64,000 bases of DNA from Alphaproteobacteria bacterium (GCA_012103325.1 WLWY01000001.1:558001-622000), one strand, 5' to 3'. Positions 26,501 through 36,279 are shown, counted from the first letter of the stretch. Numbers and translations are program-made. Notes: generated from the sequence alone by a model not told the origin.

Positions 26501-27741
26501 ATGATGCGATTCGCGGGTTTGATTTTAGCGATTTTGGTGTTCACACCGGCCTGGGCGCAGCCGCCAGCCGACAAACCGGGACAACGATTCCACGTCCGTC
26601 CCGGCGAGTTGCCGGCGCCGTTCATCACCCCAAGCGCCTCCAACGGCGCCAAGGTTATTGCGCGCCAGCCCGGCCAGACGCCCGTCGCACCCGAGGGATA
26701 TACGGTGTCGGTGTTCGCGGAGGGCCTGGATCACGCGCGCTGGATGGCGGTCGCGCCGACCGGCGAAGTATTTTTGGCGCAGCCGCGTATCGACGAGGTA
26801 ACGCTGCTCGTCGACAATGACGGCGACGGACGGGCTGATGAGATCGTGCCCTTTGCCGACGGTTTCGATGCGCCGCACGGTCTGCGCTGCACGACGGCTA
26901 CCTCTACATCGCCGACCTTCGCGGCGCGTGGCGCGTCCCCTTCGTGCCCGGTCAGCAGCGCGCCGTGGCCGCGCCGGAACGCATCACGCCCCCAGACGCC
27001 TTCGGCGAACCCGGCGGCCACTGGACCCGCAATATCGTATTCAGCCCCGACGGCCAACATTTCTATGTCGCCATCGGCAGCGAGGGAAATATCGCCGAGG
27101 AGCCCCTGCCCCGCGCATCGATCAAACGGTTCAATGCCGACGGCTCCGGCGGCGCGGTATTCGCGCACGGTCTGCGAAATCCGGTCGGAATCGCCTTTCA
27201 TCCCCGCACAGGCGCGCTGTTCACGGTCGTCAACGAGCGCGACGGGATGGGCGACGGTCTGGTGCCCGACTATCTAACGCAAGTCCGCGAAGACGGCTTC
27301 TATGGCTGGCCGTATGCCTATATCGGACCGAATCCGATGCCGAGGTACGCCAAACGGCGCCCCGATCTGGTCAAGCGCACCATTGTTCCCGATGTCCTGT
27401 TCGAATCGCATTCCGCACCGATCGGCATGGCCTTCGCCGATAGCCCCCAATTTCCGCGCGAATGGCGCGACGATGCCTTTGTTGCGTTGCAAGGGTCCTG
27501 GAATTCCGCGGTTCCAACCGGCTACAAGGTTGTCCGCGTGCCCTTCAAAAACGGCGAGCCGCTGGGCTGGTACGAAAATTTCGTAACCGGCTTCTGGGTC
27601 GACACGGAAAAGGGCTGGACCGGCTCGTCCCGGGCCCAGGTCATTGGCCGTCCGGCCGGTCTCGCGCTGTGGAACGATGGCAGCCTGCTGATCGCGGACG
27701 CCGCATCGAACACAGTGTGGCGCGTAAGTCGTTCAAAATAA
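26501..27741 (+). pseudogene. PQQ-type sugar/sorbosone dehydrogenase with a one-base frameshift
   Basis: Two frames make one exported beta-propeller enzyme of the PQQ-dependent sugar dehydrogenase / L-sorbosone dehydrogenase family. The first part has a Sec signal (MRFAGLILAILVFTPAWA) and family segments GYTVSVFAEGLDHARWMAVA and LLVDNDGDGRADEIV. After DAPHGL, near 26885, the correct frame continues as LHDGYLYIADLRGAWRVPFV, then GHWTRNIVFSPDG, RNPVGIAFHP and DGFYGWPYAYIG, to the stop at 27741. A missing G in CTGGCGCTG explains the break. Restoring it would give about 413 residues. It is either a sequencing error or an inactivated gene. Confidence 0.8.
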
Positions 27742-27842
27742 ACCATAATTTATCGAAATTTTGCAATGTTAAGACTTTGTTAGCACGTCGCTTCTATGGT
27801 CCTTGCAATTCAGTCCCCAAAGTCCGCCAGACGGAGTAGTAA

Positions 27843-28058
27843 ATGGCTATCAGCGAAATTGCAGGTTCCGCGACATCCGCCACCCTAAGCGCCTCCCAGG
27901 CGAGCGGCGCCCAGCGCGCAGCTCAACAGACGCAGGACGCTGCGGGTAAGACCGACAATCAAAGCAGCACAACCACCTCCGTCACGAGCACAAGCAGCAG
28001 CGAAGGTTCTTCCAGTACCGATTCCGCGCGCGGCACGAAGCTAGATATCACCGTTTAG
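27843..28058 (+). CDS. small Ser/Thr-rich protein
   Basis: This 71-residue low-complexity protein is rich in Ser, Thr, Ala and Gln. It runs from MAISEIAGSATSATLSASQ to a charged end, RGTKLDITV. GGAGTAG stands seven bases before the ATG. There is no signal peptide or membrane helix, and it looks disordered. I do not recognise it. It has its own upstream gap (27742-27842) and is followed by a small inverted repeat. Confidence 0.6.
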   Translation: MAISEIAGSATSATLSASQASGAQRAAQQTQDAAGKTDNQSSTTTSVTSTSSSEGSSSTDSARGTKLDITV

Positions 28059-28078
28059 ATCAAATCAGGATTGATCTA
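28056..28078 (+). terminator. inverted repeat at the end of the Ser/Thr-rich gene
   Basis: TAGATCAA (28056-28063, including the stop) pairs with TTGATCTA (28071-28078) around a seven-base loop. No T-run follows. It could be a weak terminator or a protein-binding site. Confidence 0.35.
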
Positions 28079-28147
28079 GCGCCGAACGCTCCCTAACATC
28101 CGCCAGTAAGACTTGTCTGGATCGCGCGAGCGGTCCAGATTACTGGC

Positions 28148-28708
28148 ATGTCCGATCCGGAAAGCAATCCCTCCAAAGCCCCGTCAGGCCCGATTTCGGG
28201 CATCGGTCCGCGCGTCCGTGAAATACCGGACGGCGACAACCGGCCACGCCTGGTTTGTCCCGAATGCGCCTTCATCAAATACGACAATCCTCTGGTCGTC
28301 GTCGGTGCGGTCGTTACCTGGGAGGACCGCATTCTGCTGTGCCGGCGGGCGATCGAACCGCGCAGCGGCTTCTGGACCATCCCTGCCGGCTATCTTGAGC
28401 TAAACGAATCCCCCGAGGAAGGCGCGGTCCGCGAAACGAAGGAGGAAGCTTGCGCCGATATCGAGATCGACTCGCTGCTCGCAGTCTACAACATTACCCG
28501 GATCAGCCAGGTGCAGCTCATCTATCGAGCCACCCTACGCAGTCCCGCGGTCGCGCCGGGCGAAGAAAGCGAGGAAGTCGGTCTCTATGAATGGGATTCT
28601 ATTCCCTGGGACGATATCGCGTTTCCGTCGGTTCACTGGGCGTTGAATCATCATCGCAACGTCAGGGACCAACCCGTCTTCGCCGCGCATACCAATCCGC
28701 CAGCCTAA
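28148..28708 (+). CDS. Nudix hydrolase with a partial zinc ribbon
   Basis: This 186-residue protein has a short N-terminal [12 protein letters not shown] knuckle followed by a Nudix domain. The box begins [20 protein letters not shown] and ends ACADI (about residues 79-103). The final Gly of the consensus is replaced by Cys, a change seen in this ADP-ribose/NADH-pyrophosphatase-like subgroup. Hydrolysis of a nucleotide diphosphate derivative is expected. It converges with the yciB-like gene. Confidence 0.87.
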   Translation: MSDPESNPSKAPSGPISGIGPRVREIPDGDNRPRLVCPECAFIKYDNPLVVVGAVVTWEDRILLCRRAIEPRSGFWTIPAGYLELNESPEEGAVRETKEEACADIEIDSLLAVYNITRISQVQLIYRATLRSPAVAPGEESEEVGLYEWDSIPWDDIAFPSVHWALNHHRNVRDQPVFAAHTNPPA

Positions 28709-28720
28709 ACGGCCCACCGC

Positions 28721-29293
28721 TTAGGTGTCCGGCTTCGGTTCCTCGGGGTCGATCTGGCTGCGCATGATCAGCGGCGCCTGGCTGGCGGTAAAAGCGAAGG
28801 TCAGCGCGAGCGCCCCGAAAATCTTGTAATTGACCCAGAAGTCCGTGCTCTGCGTACGCCAGACGATTTCATTCGCTACCGCCATGACCGCGAAGAACAG
28901 CCCGAACCGGAGCGTCAAGAGTTGCCAGCCGCGTTCGGTCAATTGCCACGCCGCGCTCAGCAACGGCTTCAGCAAGGGCTTCCCGAGCATGAGCCCGCCG
29001 AGCAACACAATGGCAAACAGCGCCTGCACGATCGTCGGCTTCATTTTAATGAACCGCTCGTCATCCAGCAGCAATGTCAGCCCGCCGAAAACCAGAACGA
29101 CAACCGCCGTCACGACGAGAACCATCGGGACGCGCCGCTCCATTATGTAGGACACGGCGAGGGCGACGGCCGTCGCCGCCATGAGCGCGCCCGTCGCGGC
29201 GAACAGATCGAATTTCAGATAGGCAATGAAGAATACGCCAAGCGGGCCGTACTCCACAGCCGGTCGCAACCATGCGGGGGATTTGGTCTTCAT
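28721..29293 (-). CDS. yciB: YciB/IspZ inner-membrane septation protein
   Basis: This 190-residue integral membrane protein has five or six helices and the family stretches GPLGVFFIAYLKFDLFAATG near the start, KMKPTIVQALFA, and RTQSTDFWVNYKIFG near the C-terminus. YciB (septation protein A) affects cell-envelope and division processes in proteobacteria. The ATG at 29293 is preferred; a TTG nine bases upstream is an alternative, and neither has a good ribosome binding site. A proline-rich C-terminal tail ends the protein. Confidence 0.9.
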   Translation of the reverse strand: MKTKSPAWLRPAVEYGPLGVFFIAYLKFDLFAATGALMAATAVALAVSYIMERRVPMVLVVTAVVVLVFGGLTLLLDDERFIKMKPTIVQALFAIVLLGGLMLGKPLLKPLLSAAWQLTERGWQLLTLRFGLFFAVMAVANEIVWRTQSTDFWVNYKIFGALALTFAFTASQAPLIMRSQIDPEEPKPDT

Positions 29294-29463
29294 GGGGGTC
29301 AATATAGGGAGCCCGCGCAGCCGTCGAAAGAGCGGTCTTCAGACAACCGTCACGGAAGTCGCCGCGTCAGGCCGCCGCAGAGCCAATTGGTCGCAGAACA
29401 ATGTCCAAATTCCGTCCTATACTTTCGATTGAACCGCACCCCTCCAGAAGGGAGACTGGCATC

Positions 29464-29940
29464 ATGTTTTATCAGTGGACCGAGTCGATGAGCGTCGGCG
29501 TCCCCTTGATCGATAACGATCACAAGGCGCTCATCCATCTGATCAATCGGTTGCATGAGAGCGTCAGCGCGGGCGACACCTATGACGTGCTCGACGAGCT
29601 TATGAGCCGTCTGGTCGATTACATCGATATCCACTTCGTGCGCGAAGAGCGGGTCATGGAAGCGTGCGCTTACCCGGAAACCCCGGGACACAAAAGGGAG
29701 CACGGTGAATTCGTCGCCTACATCCGCGGCTTACGAGAGCGGTTCTCGGCGGAAACGGCAGCGGACCTCGCGGGCGACCTTGCCAGCTATCTCAAGGATT
29801 GGCTGAACCACCATATCCTGATTCAGGACATGGCATACCGGCCCTATGCCGAAGGTAACGGTCCGGCGGCGAAAGCCGCCGAGGCGTTCGGTCCCGGTCT
29901 CTTCGATAAAATGCGCACATCATCGGCCGAATCACGTTAA
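29464..29940 (+). CDS. bacteriohemerythrin
   Basis: This 158-residue protein has a complete di-iron O2-binding set: His20 (DNDHKAL), His57 and Glu61 (IHFVREE), His76 and His80 (GHKREH), and His117 with Asp122 (HHILIQD). The ATG at 29464 follows AGGGAGA. It may store or deliver oxygen, or sense it. It has a Gly/Ala-rich tail after the four-helix bundle. The next gene begins 88 bases downstream. Confidence 0.93.
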   Translation: MFYQWTESMSVGVPLIDNDHKALIHLINRLHESVSAGDTYDVLDELMSRLVDYIDIHFVREERVMEACAYPETPGHKREHGEFVAYIRGLRERFSAETAADLAGDLASYLKDWLNHHILIQDMAYRPYAEGNGPAAKAAEAFGPGLFDKMRTSSAESR

Positions 29941-30028
29941 GGTTAATCTGCATTCGATTGGAGCGCCGCTACGGCACGCGGTTTGCAATGATATTCGAAT
30001 GGATCGCGACGATTGGGAGGTTCGAGCG

Positions 30029-30313
30029 ATGACGCGGAACGCCATTATTGGCATGCTATTACGTGAGATGACGGAAGAAATGCCCTTTGTGTTGCGGGCA
30101 CTGCCGGACGATCGGCTGTGGTCGGCTATGGTTGCCGGCCTCGTCGCCGACGAGGATGTCGACGCGCTTGCGGCAAAAATTGCCGGAATGCGGGTCAGGG
30201 CAACCAGCGCACCTGATTGGCGCGAAGTCTACGGTGCGCTTCGCGAAATGGTTAACGAAACGGCTGTGCAGTATCACGCACCGGCGCAAACGCTCGAAGC
30301 GGCAAACGCCTAG
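30029..30313 (+). CDS. hypothetical helical protein
   Basis: This 94-residue protein starts at the ATG at 30029, with GGGAGG nine bases upstream. It begins TRNAIIGMLLREMTEEMPF and contains LPDDRLWSAMVAGLVADED. It looks mainly helical and acidic. I do not recognise it. It follows the hemerythrin gene and overlaps the end of the convergent FAD oxidoreductase by four bases. Confidence 0.6.
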   Translation: MTRNAIIGMLLREMTEEMPFVLRALPDDRLWSAMVAGLVADEDVDALAAKIAGMRVRATSAPDWREVYGALREMVNETAVQYHAPAQTLEAANA

Positions 30314-31497
30314 CTGATCGATCCGATACCGTAGGCGCCCGTGAGCAAGCGGCCCGCTGCGAAGCGGTCGAGTCCGTAGCCGCTGATGTCGACGTCGGTC
30401 GCCTGTCCCAGCACGGTTTGCGCCTGCACCTTGCCGATCGCCGGTGCGAGCTTGAATCCGTGGCCGGAGAAACCGAAATTCACCATCAGTCCGCCGACAT
30501 CCGGCACGAATCCCAACACCGGGTTCCAGTCCGGTGTTATGTCGTAAGCGCCAACCCAGCTGGCGGTCAGCGCCGCGTCGGCGAAGCTCGGCATGCGGCG
30601 CGCGACCTGCCCGCCTTGATGGAGCACGAAATCGTCGCCGATATTCTCGTCCATCGCATCCGGATCGGTAATCGGATCGCCGTGATCGCCGGTTCCGACC
30701 AGAACGACACCACCGCTCGCAGGCCGGAAGTACATCTTGTTCTCCGTCGACAGATCCTTGACGATCGGCAGCTTGCGGTCATACGCCGCGCCCGCGCGCA
30801 AGGTCAGCACCGTATGGCGGGAAACGTCGAGCGGAATGTCGATGCCCGCCGGATCCGTTAGCGTCCGCGACCAGGGACCAATCGCCACAACGACCGTATC
30901 CGCGTACAGCATGCCGTCCGCGGTTTCGACGCCTTTCACCTGTCCGCCTTCAATGATTAGCGAATTCGCCGCACAATCGGTCTTGATCGTTACTCCTTTG
31001 CGCCGCGCCGCGTTGATGAAACTGGATGTCGTCAGATAGGGATCCGCATAACCGGAATCGGGTTCGTAGCCGATTGTCTTCGCATCGTCGAGCGCCAGCA
31101 GAGGATGGCGCTCCAACGCCTCTTCCCTGGAGATTTGAAACGTGTCGGCCCCAACGCCGGCCTGCATCGCCAAATTGTCGGCCAACTTGTCCGCGAAATC
31201 GCCTTCCGGCGCGACGATAATGTAGCCGGAATTGACGAACCCCGACTCCGCCTCGTCATCCTCCAGCCAATCCTTGAAATGCCCAAACATCTCGATGCTC
31301 TTCACGGTCAGTTCCGTGTTCGTCGACACCGAATAATGGCTGCGCACGATGGCGCAGGACTTCGCCGTACCGCCGGCGCAGACAGCGCCACGCTCGACGA
31401 CGCAGACCTTCAGTCCGCCCAGCTTGGCCAGATGGAATGCCGTCGAGGCGCCGATTACGCCCGCACCAACAACGATGGCATCATAAGTCTCGGTCAT
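30310..31497 (-). CDS. FAD-dependent oxidoreductase, sarcosine oxidase SoxB-like
   Basis: This 395-residue DAO-family enzyme has GAGVIGASTAFHLAKLGG (about residues 11-28) for FAD binding and a C-terminal GFSGHGFKLAPAIG signature. It is closest in layout to the sarcosine oxidase beta subunit and related amine oxidases. It is the last gene of a minus-strand group that also encodes a DMGDH-GcvT fusion, which fits oxidation of N-methylated amino acids. The true substrate is unknown. Confidence 0.9.
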   Translation of the reverse strand: MTETYDAIVVGAGVIGASTAFHLAKLGGLKVCVVERGAVCAGGTAKSCAIVRSHYSVSTNTELTVKSIEMFGHFKDWLEDDEAESGFVNSGYIIVAPEGDFADKLADNLAMQAGVGADTFQISREEALERHPLLALDDAKTIGYEPDSGYADPYLTTSSFINAARRKGVTIKTDCAANSLIIEGGQVKGVETADGMLYADTVVVAIGPWSRTLTDPAGIDIPLDVSRHTVLTLRAGAAYDRKLPIVKDLSTENKMYFRPASGGVVLVGTGDHGDPITDPDAMDENIGDDFVLHQGGQVARRMPSFADAALTASWVGAYDITPDWNPVLGFVPDVGGLMVNFGFSGHGFKLAPAIGKVQAQTVLGQATDVDISGYGLDRFAAGRLLTGAYGIGSIS

Positions 31498-31557
31498 ATG
31501 TGATTTCCTTGCCGTTTCGCCGGACGATAGACCTGCGCCCGACAGGGTGACAAGGGG

Positions 31558-31902
31558 TTAGGTGCGCGGTTTGCCGCCCACCGCTATATTATCGTAGACA
31601 CCGACGCCCTGAACGATGAGGAACTTGAAAGGACCGTCATTCAAGCCGTGGACGTAGTGCGCGACCTTTGGCGGCACCTCGCAGCGTTCGCCCGGGTCCA
31701 ACACATACTCCGCGCGTGGCGCGCGGGTCTCGACCACCATCGGCCCTTCGAGGCATACGAAGGAGTCGGTGATCTCGCTGTGATAATGCCAGGGGATACA
31801 TTCCTTCTCGGCCAATGTGAGGACCCTCACACGCATGTCAGAGCCCTCCATGATCGTCTCGCGGCCCGCGATCTTCGCGGCCTCGTAAGGACGTGCTTCC
31901 AT
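31558..31902 (-). CDS. single-domain cupin protein
   Basis: This 114-residue cupin has metal-ligand motif 1 around CIPWHYHSEITDSFVCLEG (about residues 35-53) and motif 2 around GERCEVPPKVAHYVHGL. Single cupins of this size bind a divalent metal and act as isomerases, dioxygenases or small-molecule sensors; which one is not clear here. It lies between the MOSC gene and the FAD oxidase, with gaps of 22 and 60 bases, and is probably part of the operon. Confidence 0.87.
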   Translation of the reverse strand: MEARPYEAAKIAGRETIMEGSDMRVRVLTLAEKECIPWHYHSEITDSFVCLEGPMVVETRAPRAEYVLDPGERCEVPPKVAHYVHGLNDGPFKFLIVQGVGVYDNIAVGGKPRT

Positions 31903-31924
31903 ATCGGCCTCCCATTAATGGCGA

Positions 31925-32644
31925 TCAGAGGATATCCGCGTAGGAACCCCAATCACCGCCCAGGGTGACAGCATCGCCTTTGCTGATCTTACCGGGAACG
32001 ATAACGTCCGCATAGAGACCGAATTGCAGCTCATTCTCCTGCGCGATGGTTCTGAGAATTTCCGGTGCGCGGCGAAGTCCGTTTTGTGCAAACGTCACCA
32101 TGCCGCACCGTTCCGTTTCTTCCTGGATCTTGAGAGTCACGTCGCCGATCATCACAAACTTCCCGAGCCATTCCCGCTCGCGTACCTGATCACCCTGAGT
32201 TTCGATCACGATGTTCGGACGAAAGCGCCGTTCGTCAATTGAAGAGTCCGGCAATCTGTCCTTCAACCAGGCCAAGGCGCCGGATGTCAGAAGATGGACC
32301 GGTCCCGCATCGAAATGAGGAACGGCGGCTTCGCGCGCGAGTGTCACCGACTGACCCAGCGCATTGGTCAATGCGGTGTCGATAGCCTCATCGTCACCCC
32401 GCCTTACGGTGCCGTCAGGAAAGGTCAGCATGGGGACGGCGTTCACGTATGACGCGGTGAAATCGAACAAACCGTCGATTTTCCGAAATCGTCTTGTGTT
32501 TTTGCCGCTGCCAAATCTTCCCTCGGCATTACGGATCGCATACAAGCGATCGCCTTTGACGCCGCGCGCGTCCAGTTCCAGCGTCTCGCAGCGTTCCCCC
32601 AGCATCGACTTGACTGGGTATCGCCAAAGCCCCGTCACGAGCAT
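31925..32644 (-). CDS. MOSC domain protein (YcbX-like)
   Basis: This 239-residue protein has an N-terminal MOSC beta-barrel (LVTGLWRYPVKSMLGERC) and a MOSC domain with RFRPNIVIET and the conserved cysteine in EETERCGMVTF. The family uses or carries a molybdenum cofactor and includes YcbX, which reduces N-hydroxylated compounds. The start is the ATG at 32644, ten bases after the DMGDH-type gene stop. The frame is open further upstream but there it overlaps that gene. Confidence 0.87.
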   Translation of the reverse strand: MLVTGLWRYPVKSMLGERCETLELDARGVKGDRLYAIRNAEGRFGSGKNTRRFRKIDGLFDFTASYVNAVPMLTFPDGTVRRGDDEAIDTALTNALGQSVTLAREAAVPHFDAGPVHLLTSGALAWLKDRLPDSSIDERRFRPNIVIETQGDQVREREWLGKFVMIGDVTLKIQEETERCGMVTFAQNGLRRAPEILRTIAQENELQFGLYADVIVPGKISKGDAVTLGGDWGSYADIL

Positions 32645-32654
32645 GTTCGAATAC

Positions 32655-35150
32655 TCACAATCGGGTACGGCCGCGCAACCGGTCGCCCTTGGGGTCATAG
32701 GGCGCGCGAAAGCTTGCCGTTGTCGCGAAACGCTCTGAAGCGATTTCGATTTCGAAGCCACCGGCAGTAACCATGTCGTCGACGTTTACCGCCCCCGCAG
32801 TGACCATCCCAAGCGCAACCGTGCGGCCCACCGTGTGGCCATAAGCGGCACTGCTCACCTGGCCAACATATTGGCCATCCCAGACGATGGGCTCTCCACC
32901 GATGGCCAACGCCTGCGGATCGTCGAGCGTAAGTACGACGAGCCGTCTGCGCAGGCCGTCGTCTCGCTGCCGCTTCAACGCGTCCTGTCCGATGAATGGC
33001 GTCTCGGCGTCGATCTTCACCGCAAATCCAAGTCCCGCTTCAAGCGGCGTCACCTCCGGTGTCAATTCATGCCCCCAGGCGCGATAGGCTTTTTCGAGCC
33101 GCAATCCGGTCATCGCAATTGTGCCCGCGTGCCGTAACCCAAAATCTATTTCCTCACCTGATTGCGTCCAGCTGAGATCTTTTCCTGCATCTGATAGGGA
33201 TTGAAAAATAGCGCGAGCATGTCGTGTCTCCACGCAGAACTCCCAACCGAGTTCCCCCGCGTAGGATAGGCGCGCCACACGCACGGGGCAGTAGCCGTTC
33301 AACTCCAACTCTTTCCACCGCATGTAGGGGAAGTCGGCATCGGAGAAACTTTCCTTGAACACCGCGGACAAAAGATCGCGTGAATTCGGCCCCGCAAGCG
33401 CCACAATCGAATAGGCCCCTGTCATATCGCTGAGATGCACATCTTCGCCATCTGCCATATTCTGCCGAATCCAGTTGGCATCCCGCACCGGCTGCGCGGC
33501 ACCGGTAATGATCAGATAATCGTCTTCGCCTTGCCGAAACACGGTGCAGTCACTCTCGTACCCACCGCGCGAATTCAACATCCCTGTGTAAACAACGCGG
33601 CCTGGCGGGACCGCCACATCGTTCGCGCAAAGCCGCTGCAAGAGCGCCTCCGCATCCTTACCGTAAACGCGCAACTTTCCGTAACTCGTTTGATCGAACA
33701 GCGCCACGGTTTCGCGCGCTGCCTTATGCTCCGCCGCAACGAGGTCGAAAAACGCTGGTCGCCCAAAGGTCGGCGCCATATCCAAAGGTTCGCCGCCGGG
33801 ATTGAAGAAGCTCGGCCGTTCCCACCCCATGCGCTCACTGAAATGAGCACCCTTCTTCGCCTGTTCGCTATGTAACGGGCCAAGCCATATATTGCGCGCC
33901 GTTGCAAATTCCCGATGCGGCGCTTCGGTCACGTAATGCGTGGCGAGCACTTCCGGCGCACGTTCGCGAAGTAGCTTCATTTTGTTATGGAAAGGGGCGA
34001 AACGGCGGATGTCGACCGGCCAAAGATCGAGCGTCGGCTCGCCGGCCAGAATCCATTCCGCCAGCCAGCGGCCAGCCCCGCCACTGCTCGCCATACCAGC
34101 GGAATTCATGCCGCAACCGAGAAAGAAGCCGCGCAGCTCCGGCGATTCCCCCAACAGGAATCGGCCATCGGGCGTGAAACTCTCCGGGCCGTTCAGTAGC
34201 ATGCGCGCTTCCGCCTTCTCCAAGGCTGGAATTCGGTGAATGCCGTTCATCAGCATCGGTTCGAAATGATCCCAGTCTTCCGTCAAGAGATCGAAGGCGA
34301 AATCCTTCGGCAGTTTGTCGAGGCCGATGGCCCGCGCATTCGGCTCGAAACTACCGACCAACAGACCGCCGACATCGTCGCGGAGATAGAGATGCGCGTC
34401 ATGATCGCCGAGGGTCGGCAGGTGTCCCGTCACCTCTTCCATCGGCTGGGTCAGCAGATAGAAATGTTCGCAGGCATGCAGCGGCGCGGCGACTCCGGCA
34501 AGGGCCGCGACCGAATGGCTCCATAGCCCCGCGCACAAAGCGACCGCTTCGCAAGCGACCGAGCCGCGCTCGGTTTCAACGCCTGTTACACGGCCGTTGC
34601 GCACTGCAAAGCCAGTCACCGGCGCATCCTCGACGACCGTTGCCCCATTTGCGCGTGCGCCTTTGACCAGCGCCGCGCAGAGATCGCTTGGATTGACCCG
34701 GCCGTCCTCCGGCGACCAGACCGCGCCAACCAAATCGCCGGTCCGGATCATCGGCCACAACCGGCCCGCTTCCTCCGGCGACACGACTTCGGCTTCGATG
34801 CCGAACAGGCGCGCCAGCGACGCCTGGCGTTTGATATTGGTAAATCGCTCTTCATTAGTCGCGAGGCTGAGGCTCCCTGTCTTGAGCCAGCCTGTGGATT
34901 GCCCGGTTTCCGCCTCAAGGCTTGAATACAGCTCGGCGCTGTACTGGATCATCCGCGTCAGGTTCTCGCTCGACCGCAGCGCCCGAACCTGTGCCGCCGA
35001 ATGCCAACTCGTCCCGCTGGTCAGCTGCTTGCGCTCCAGCAGCAGCACATCGCGGCAACCAGCCTTGGCGAGATGATAGGCGGTACTGCATCCCATGACC
35101 CCGCCGCCAATAACGACAACGCGTGCACTGTCGGGAAAACGATCGGTCAT
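32655..35150 (-). CDS. DMGDH/sarcosine dehydrogenase-like FAD oxidase fused to GcvT domain
   Basis: This 831-residue two-domain enzyme starts with a DAO-type FAD domain (VVVIGGGVMGCSTAYHLA, residues 11-28). Trp49-His50 in SGTSWHSA lies where the flavin-linking histidine occurs in this family. The C-terminal half (from about 430) is a GcvT/aminomethyltransferase domain (GRVVYTGMLNSRGGYESD, then the GcvT_C barrel). Relatives demethylate dimethylglycine or sarcosine and pass the one-carbon unit to tetrahydrofolate. It is preceded 12 bases upstream by the hydroxyacid dehydrogenase and followed by MOSC, cupin and a second FAD oxidase. Confidence 0.92.
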   Translation of the reverse strand: MTDRFPDSARVVVIGGGVMGCSTAYHLAKAGCRDVLLLERKQLTSGTSWHSAAQVRALRSSENLTRMIQYSAELYSSLEAETGQSTGWLKTGSLSLATNEERFTNIKRQASLARLFGIEAEVVSPEEAGRLWPMIRTGDLVGAVWSPEDGRVNPSDLCAALVKGARANGATVVEDAPVTGFAVRNGRVTGVETERGSVACEAVALCAGLWSHSVAALAGVAAPLHACEHFYLLTQPMEEVTGHLPTLGDHDAHLYLRDDVGGLLVGSFEPNARAIGLDKLPKDFAFDLLTEDWDHFEPMLMNGIHRIPALEKAEARMLLNGPESFTPDGRFLLGESPELRGFFLGCGMNSAGMASSGGAGRWLAEWILAGEPTLDLWPVDIRRFAPFHNKMKLLRERAPEVLATHYVTEAPHREFATARNIWLGPLHSEQAKKGAHFSERMGWERPSFFNPGGEPLDMAPTFGRPAFFDLVAAEHKAARETVALFDQTSYGKLRVYGKDAEALLQRLCANDVAVPPGRVVYTGMLNSRGGYESDCTVFRQGEDDYLIITGAAQPVRDANWIRQNMADGEDVHLSDMTGAYSIVALAGPNSRDLLSAVFKESFSDADFPYMRWKELELNGYCPVRVARLSYAGELGWEFCVETRHARAIFQSLSDAGKDLSWTQSGEEIDFGLRHAGTIAMTGLRLEKAYRAWGHELTPEVTPLEAGLGFAVKIDAETPFIGQDALKRQRDDGLRRRLVVLTLDDPQALAIGGEPIVWDGQYVGQVSSAAYGHTVGRTVALGMVTAGAVNVDDMVTAGGFEIEIASERFATTASFRAPYDPKGDRLRGRTRL

Positions 35151-35162
35151 TGACTGGATATC

Positions 35163-36089
35163 CTATTCAAGTGCCGCCAACGCATCGCGCAATTGCTCCA
35201 AACCCATACGCAACAGCCGGGTTGTGGCTTCCGGCGAGACCCAGGCTGCGTGCGGCGTCAATGTCACATTGTCGAGGTCGCGGAACGGACTATCTGCCGG
35301 TAGCGGTTCGGTGCCATAGACATCCAGCGCCGCGTGCCCGATTTGGCCCGCTTGCAGCAATTCAGCCAACGCCGCCTCATCGACCAGCGCACCGCGGGCC
35401 GTATTGACCAGGACAGCATGCGGCCGCATCAGCTCGAGCCGACGCCGGTCGATGATGCCCCGCGTCTCCGCCACCAGGTCGACATGCAGGGAAACGACAT
35501 CCGATTCGGCCATGACCGTGTCGATATCCACGGCTTCGCAAGCAACACCGTCGGGAACACCGCTGCGGTTCCAGGCGATAACCCGCATTCCGAGTGCCGC
35601 ACCAAACGCGGCCATGGTCCGTCCGACACCGCCCAAGCCGACGATACCCAGCGTCTTGCCTTCCAGTTCGAAGCCGCCATCGGGCTGCCATTTCCCAGCA
35701 CGCAAATCTCGATCGAGACATGTCAGCTTGCGCACACCTGCAAGCATGAGCATCAGAGCATGCTCGGCAATTGTCCGGTTGCCATAGCCGGCGATCCGAT
35801 GCACAGCGATACCGCGCGCCGCCGCCGCATCCATATCGACATAGCTCGCCACGCCAGTACCGAGAAAGACGATCACCCGCAAGTCGGAGCACACCGTCAT
35901 CAAACCTTCGGACATCTTGGTATGGCCGTTCAGAACGCCCGTGCAGCCGCCCAACAACTCCAATAGCTCCGCCTCCGACGGCTCGCCAATATGGAGTTCC
36001 AGTTCCGGAACGATATCGGACAGCCCTTCCGCCTCCGCATAAAGCTTGGCGATATCTTCGCTGCAGTCGAAATAAAGTACGCGCTTCAT
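35163..36089 (-). CDS. D-isomer-specific 2-hydroxyacid dehydrogenase
   Basis: This 308-residue NAD(P)-dependent dehydrogenase has GLGGVG at residues 151-156. The catalytic Arg232 (NTARGALVDE), Glu261 (GTEPLP) and His280 (TPHAAW) are all present. It would reduce a 2-keto acid or oxidise a D-2-hydroxyacid; hydroxypyruvate or glyoxylate would suit a one-carbon operon, but this is inference. It is the first gene of the minus-strand group and begins 190 bases from the glycosyltransferase gene. Confidence 0.9.
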   Translation of the reverse strand: MKRVLYFDCSEDIAKLYAEAEGLSDIVPELELHIGEPSEAELLELLGGCTGVLNGHTKMSEGLMTVCSDLRVIVFLGTGVASYVDMDAAAARGIAVHRIAGYGNRTIAEHALMLMLAGVRKLTCLDRDLRAGKWQPDGGFELEGKTLGIVGLGGVGRTMAAFGAALGMRVIAWNRSGVPDGVACEAVDIDTVMAESDVVSLHVDLVAETRGIIDRRRLELMRPHAVLVNTARGALVDEAALAELLQAGQIGHAALDVYGTEPLPADSPFRDLDNVTLTPHAAWVSPEATTRLLRMGLEQLRDALAALE

Positions 36090-36279
36090 ACCGCGGGCCG
36101 CTCCCCAGAACTTGCAAATTCACGACTGTGACCATGCCAACCCGCGTTGGCAGTGTCGATAGGGAAACGGGTTGTCCGGCTGTTGCGACGTACAGCATTC
36201 AATGCAAGCCCGGAGACATGCTATGCCCAGCGCTTATCCTATCGTCGATATCGATGTGAAGGCGCCGACTCGCAGCCTG

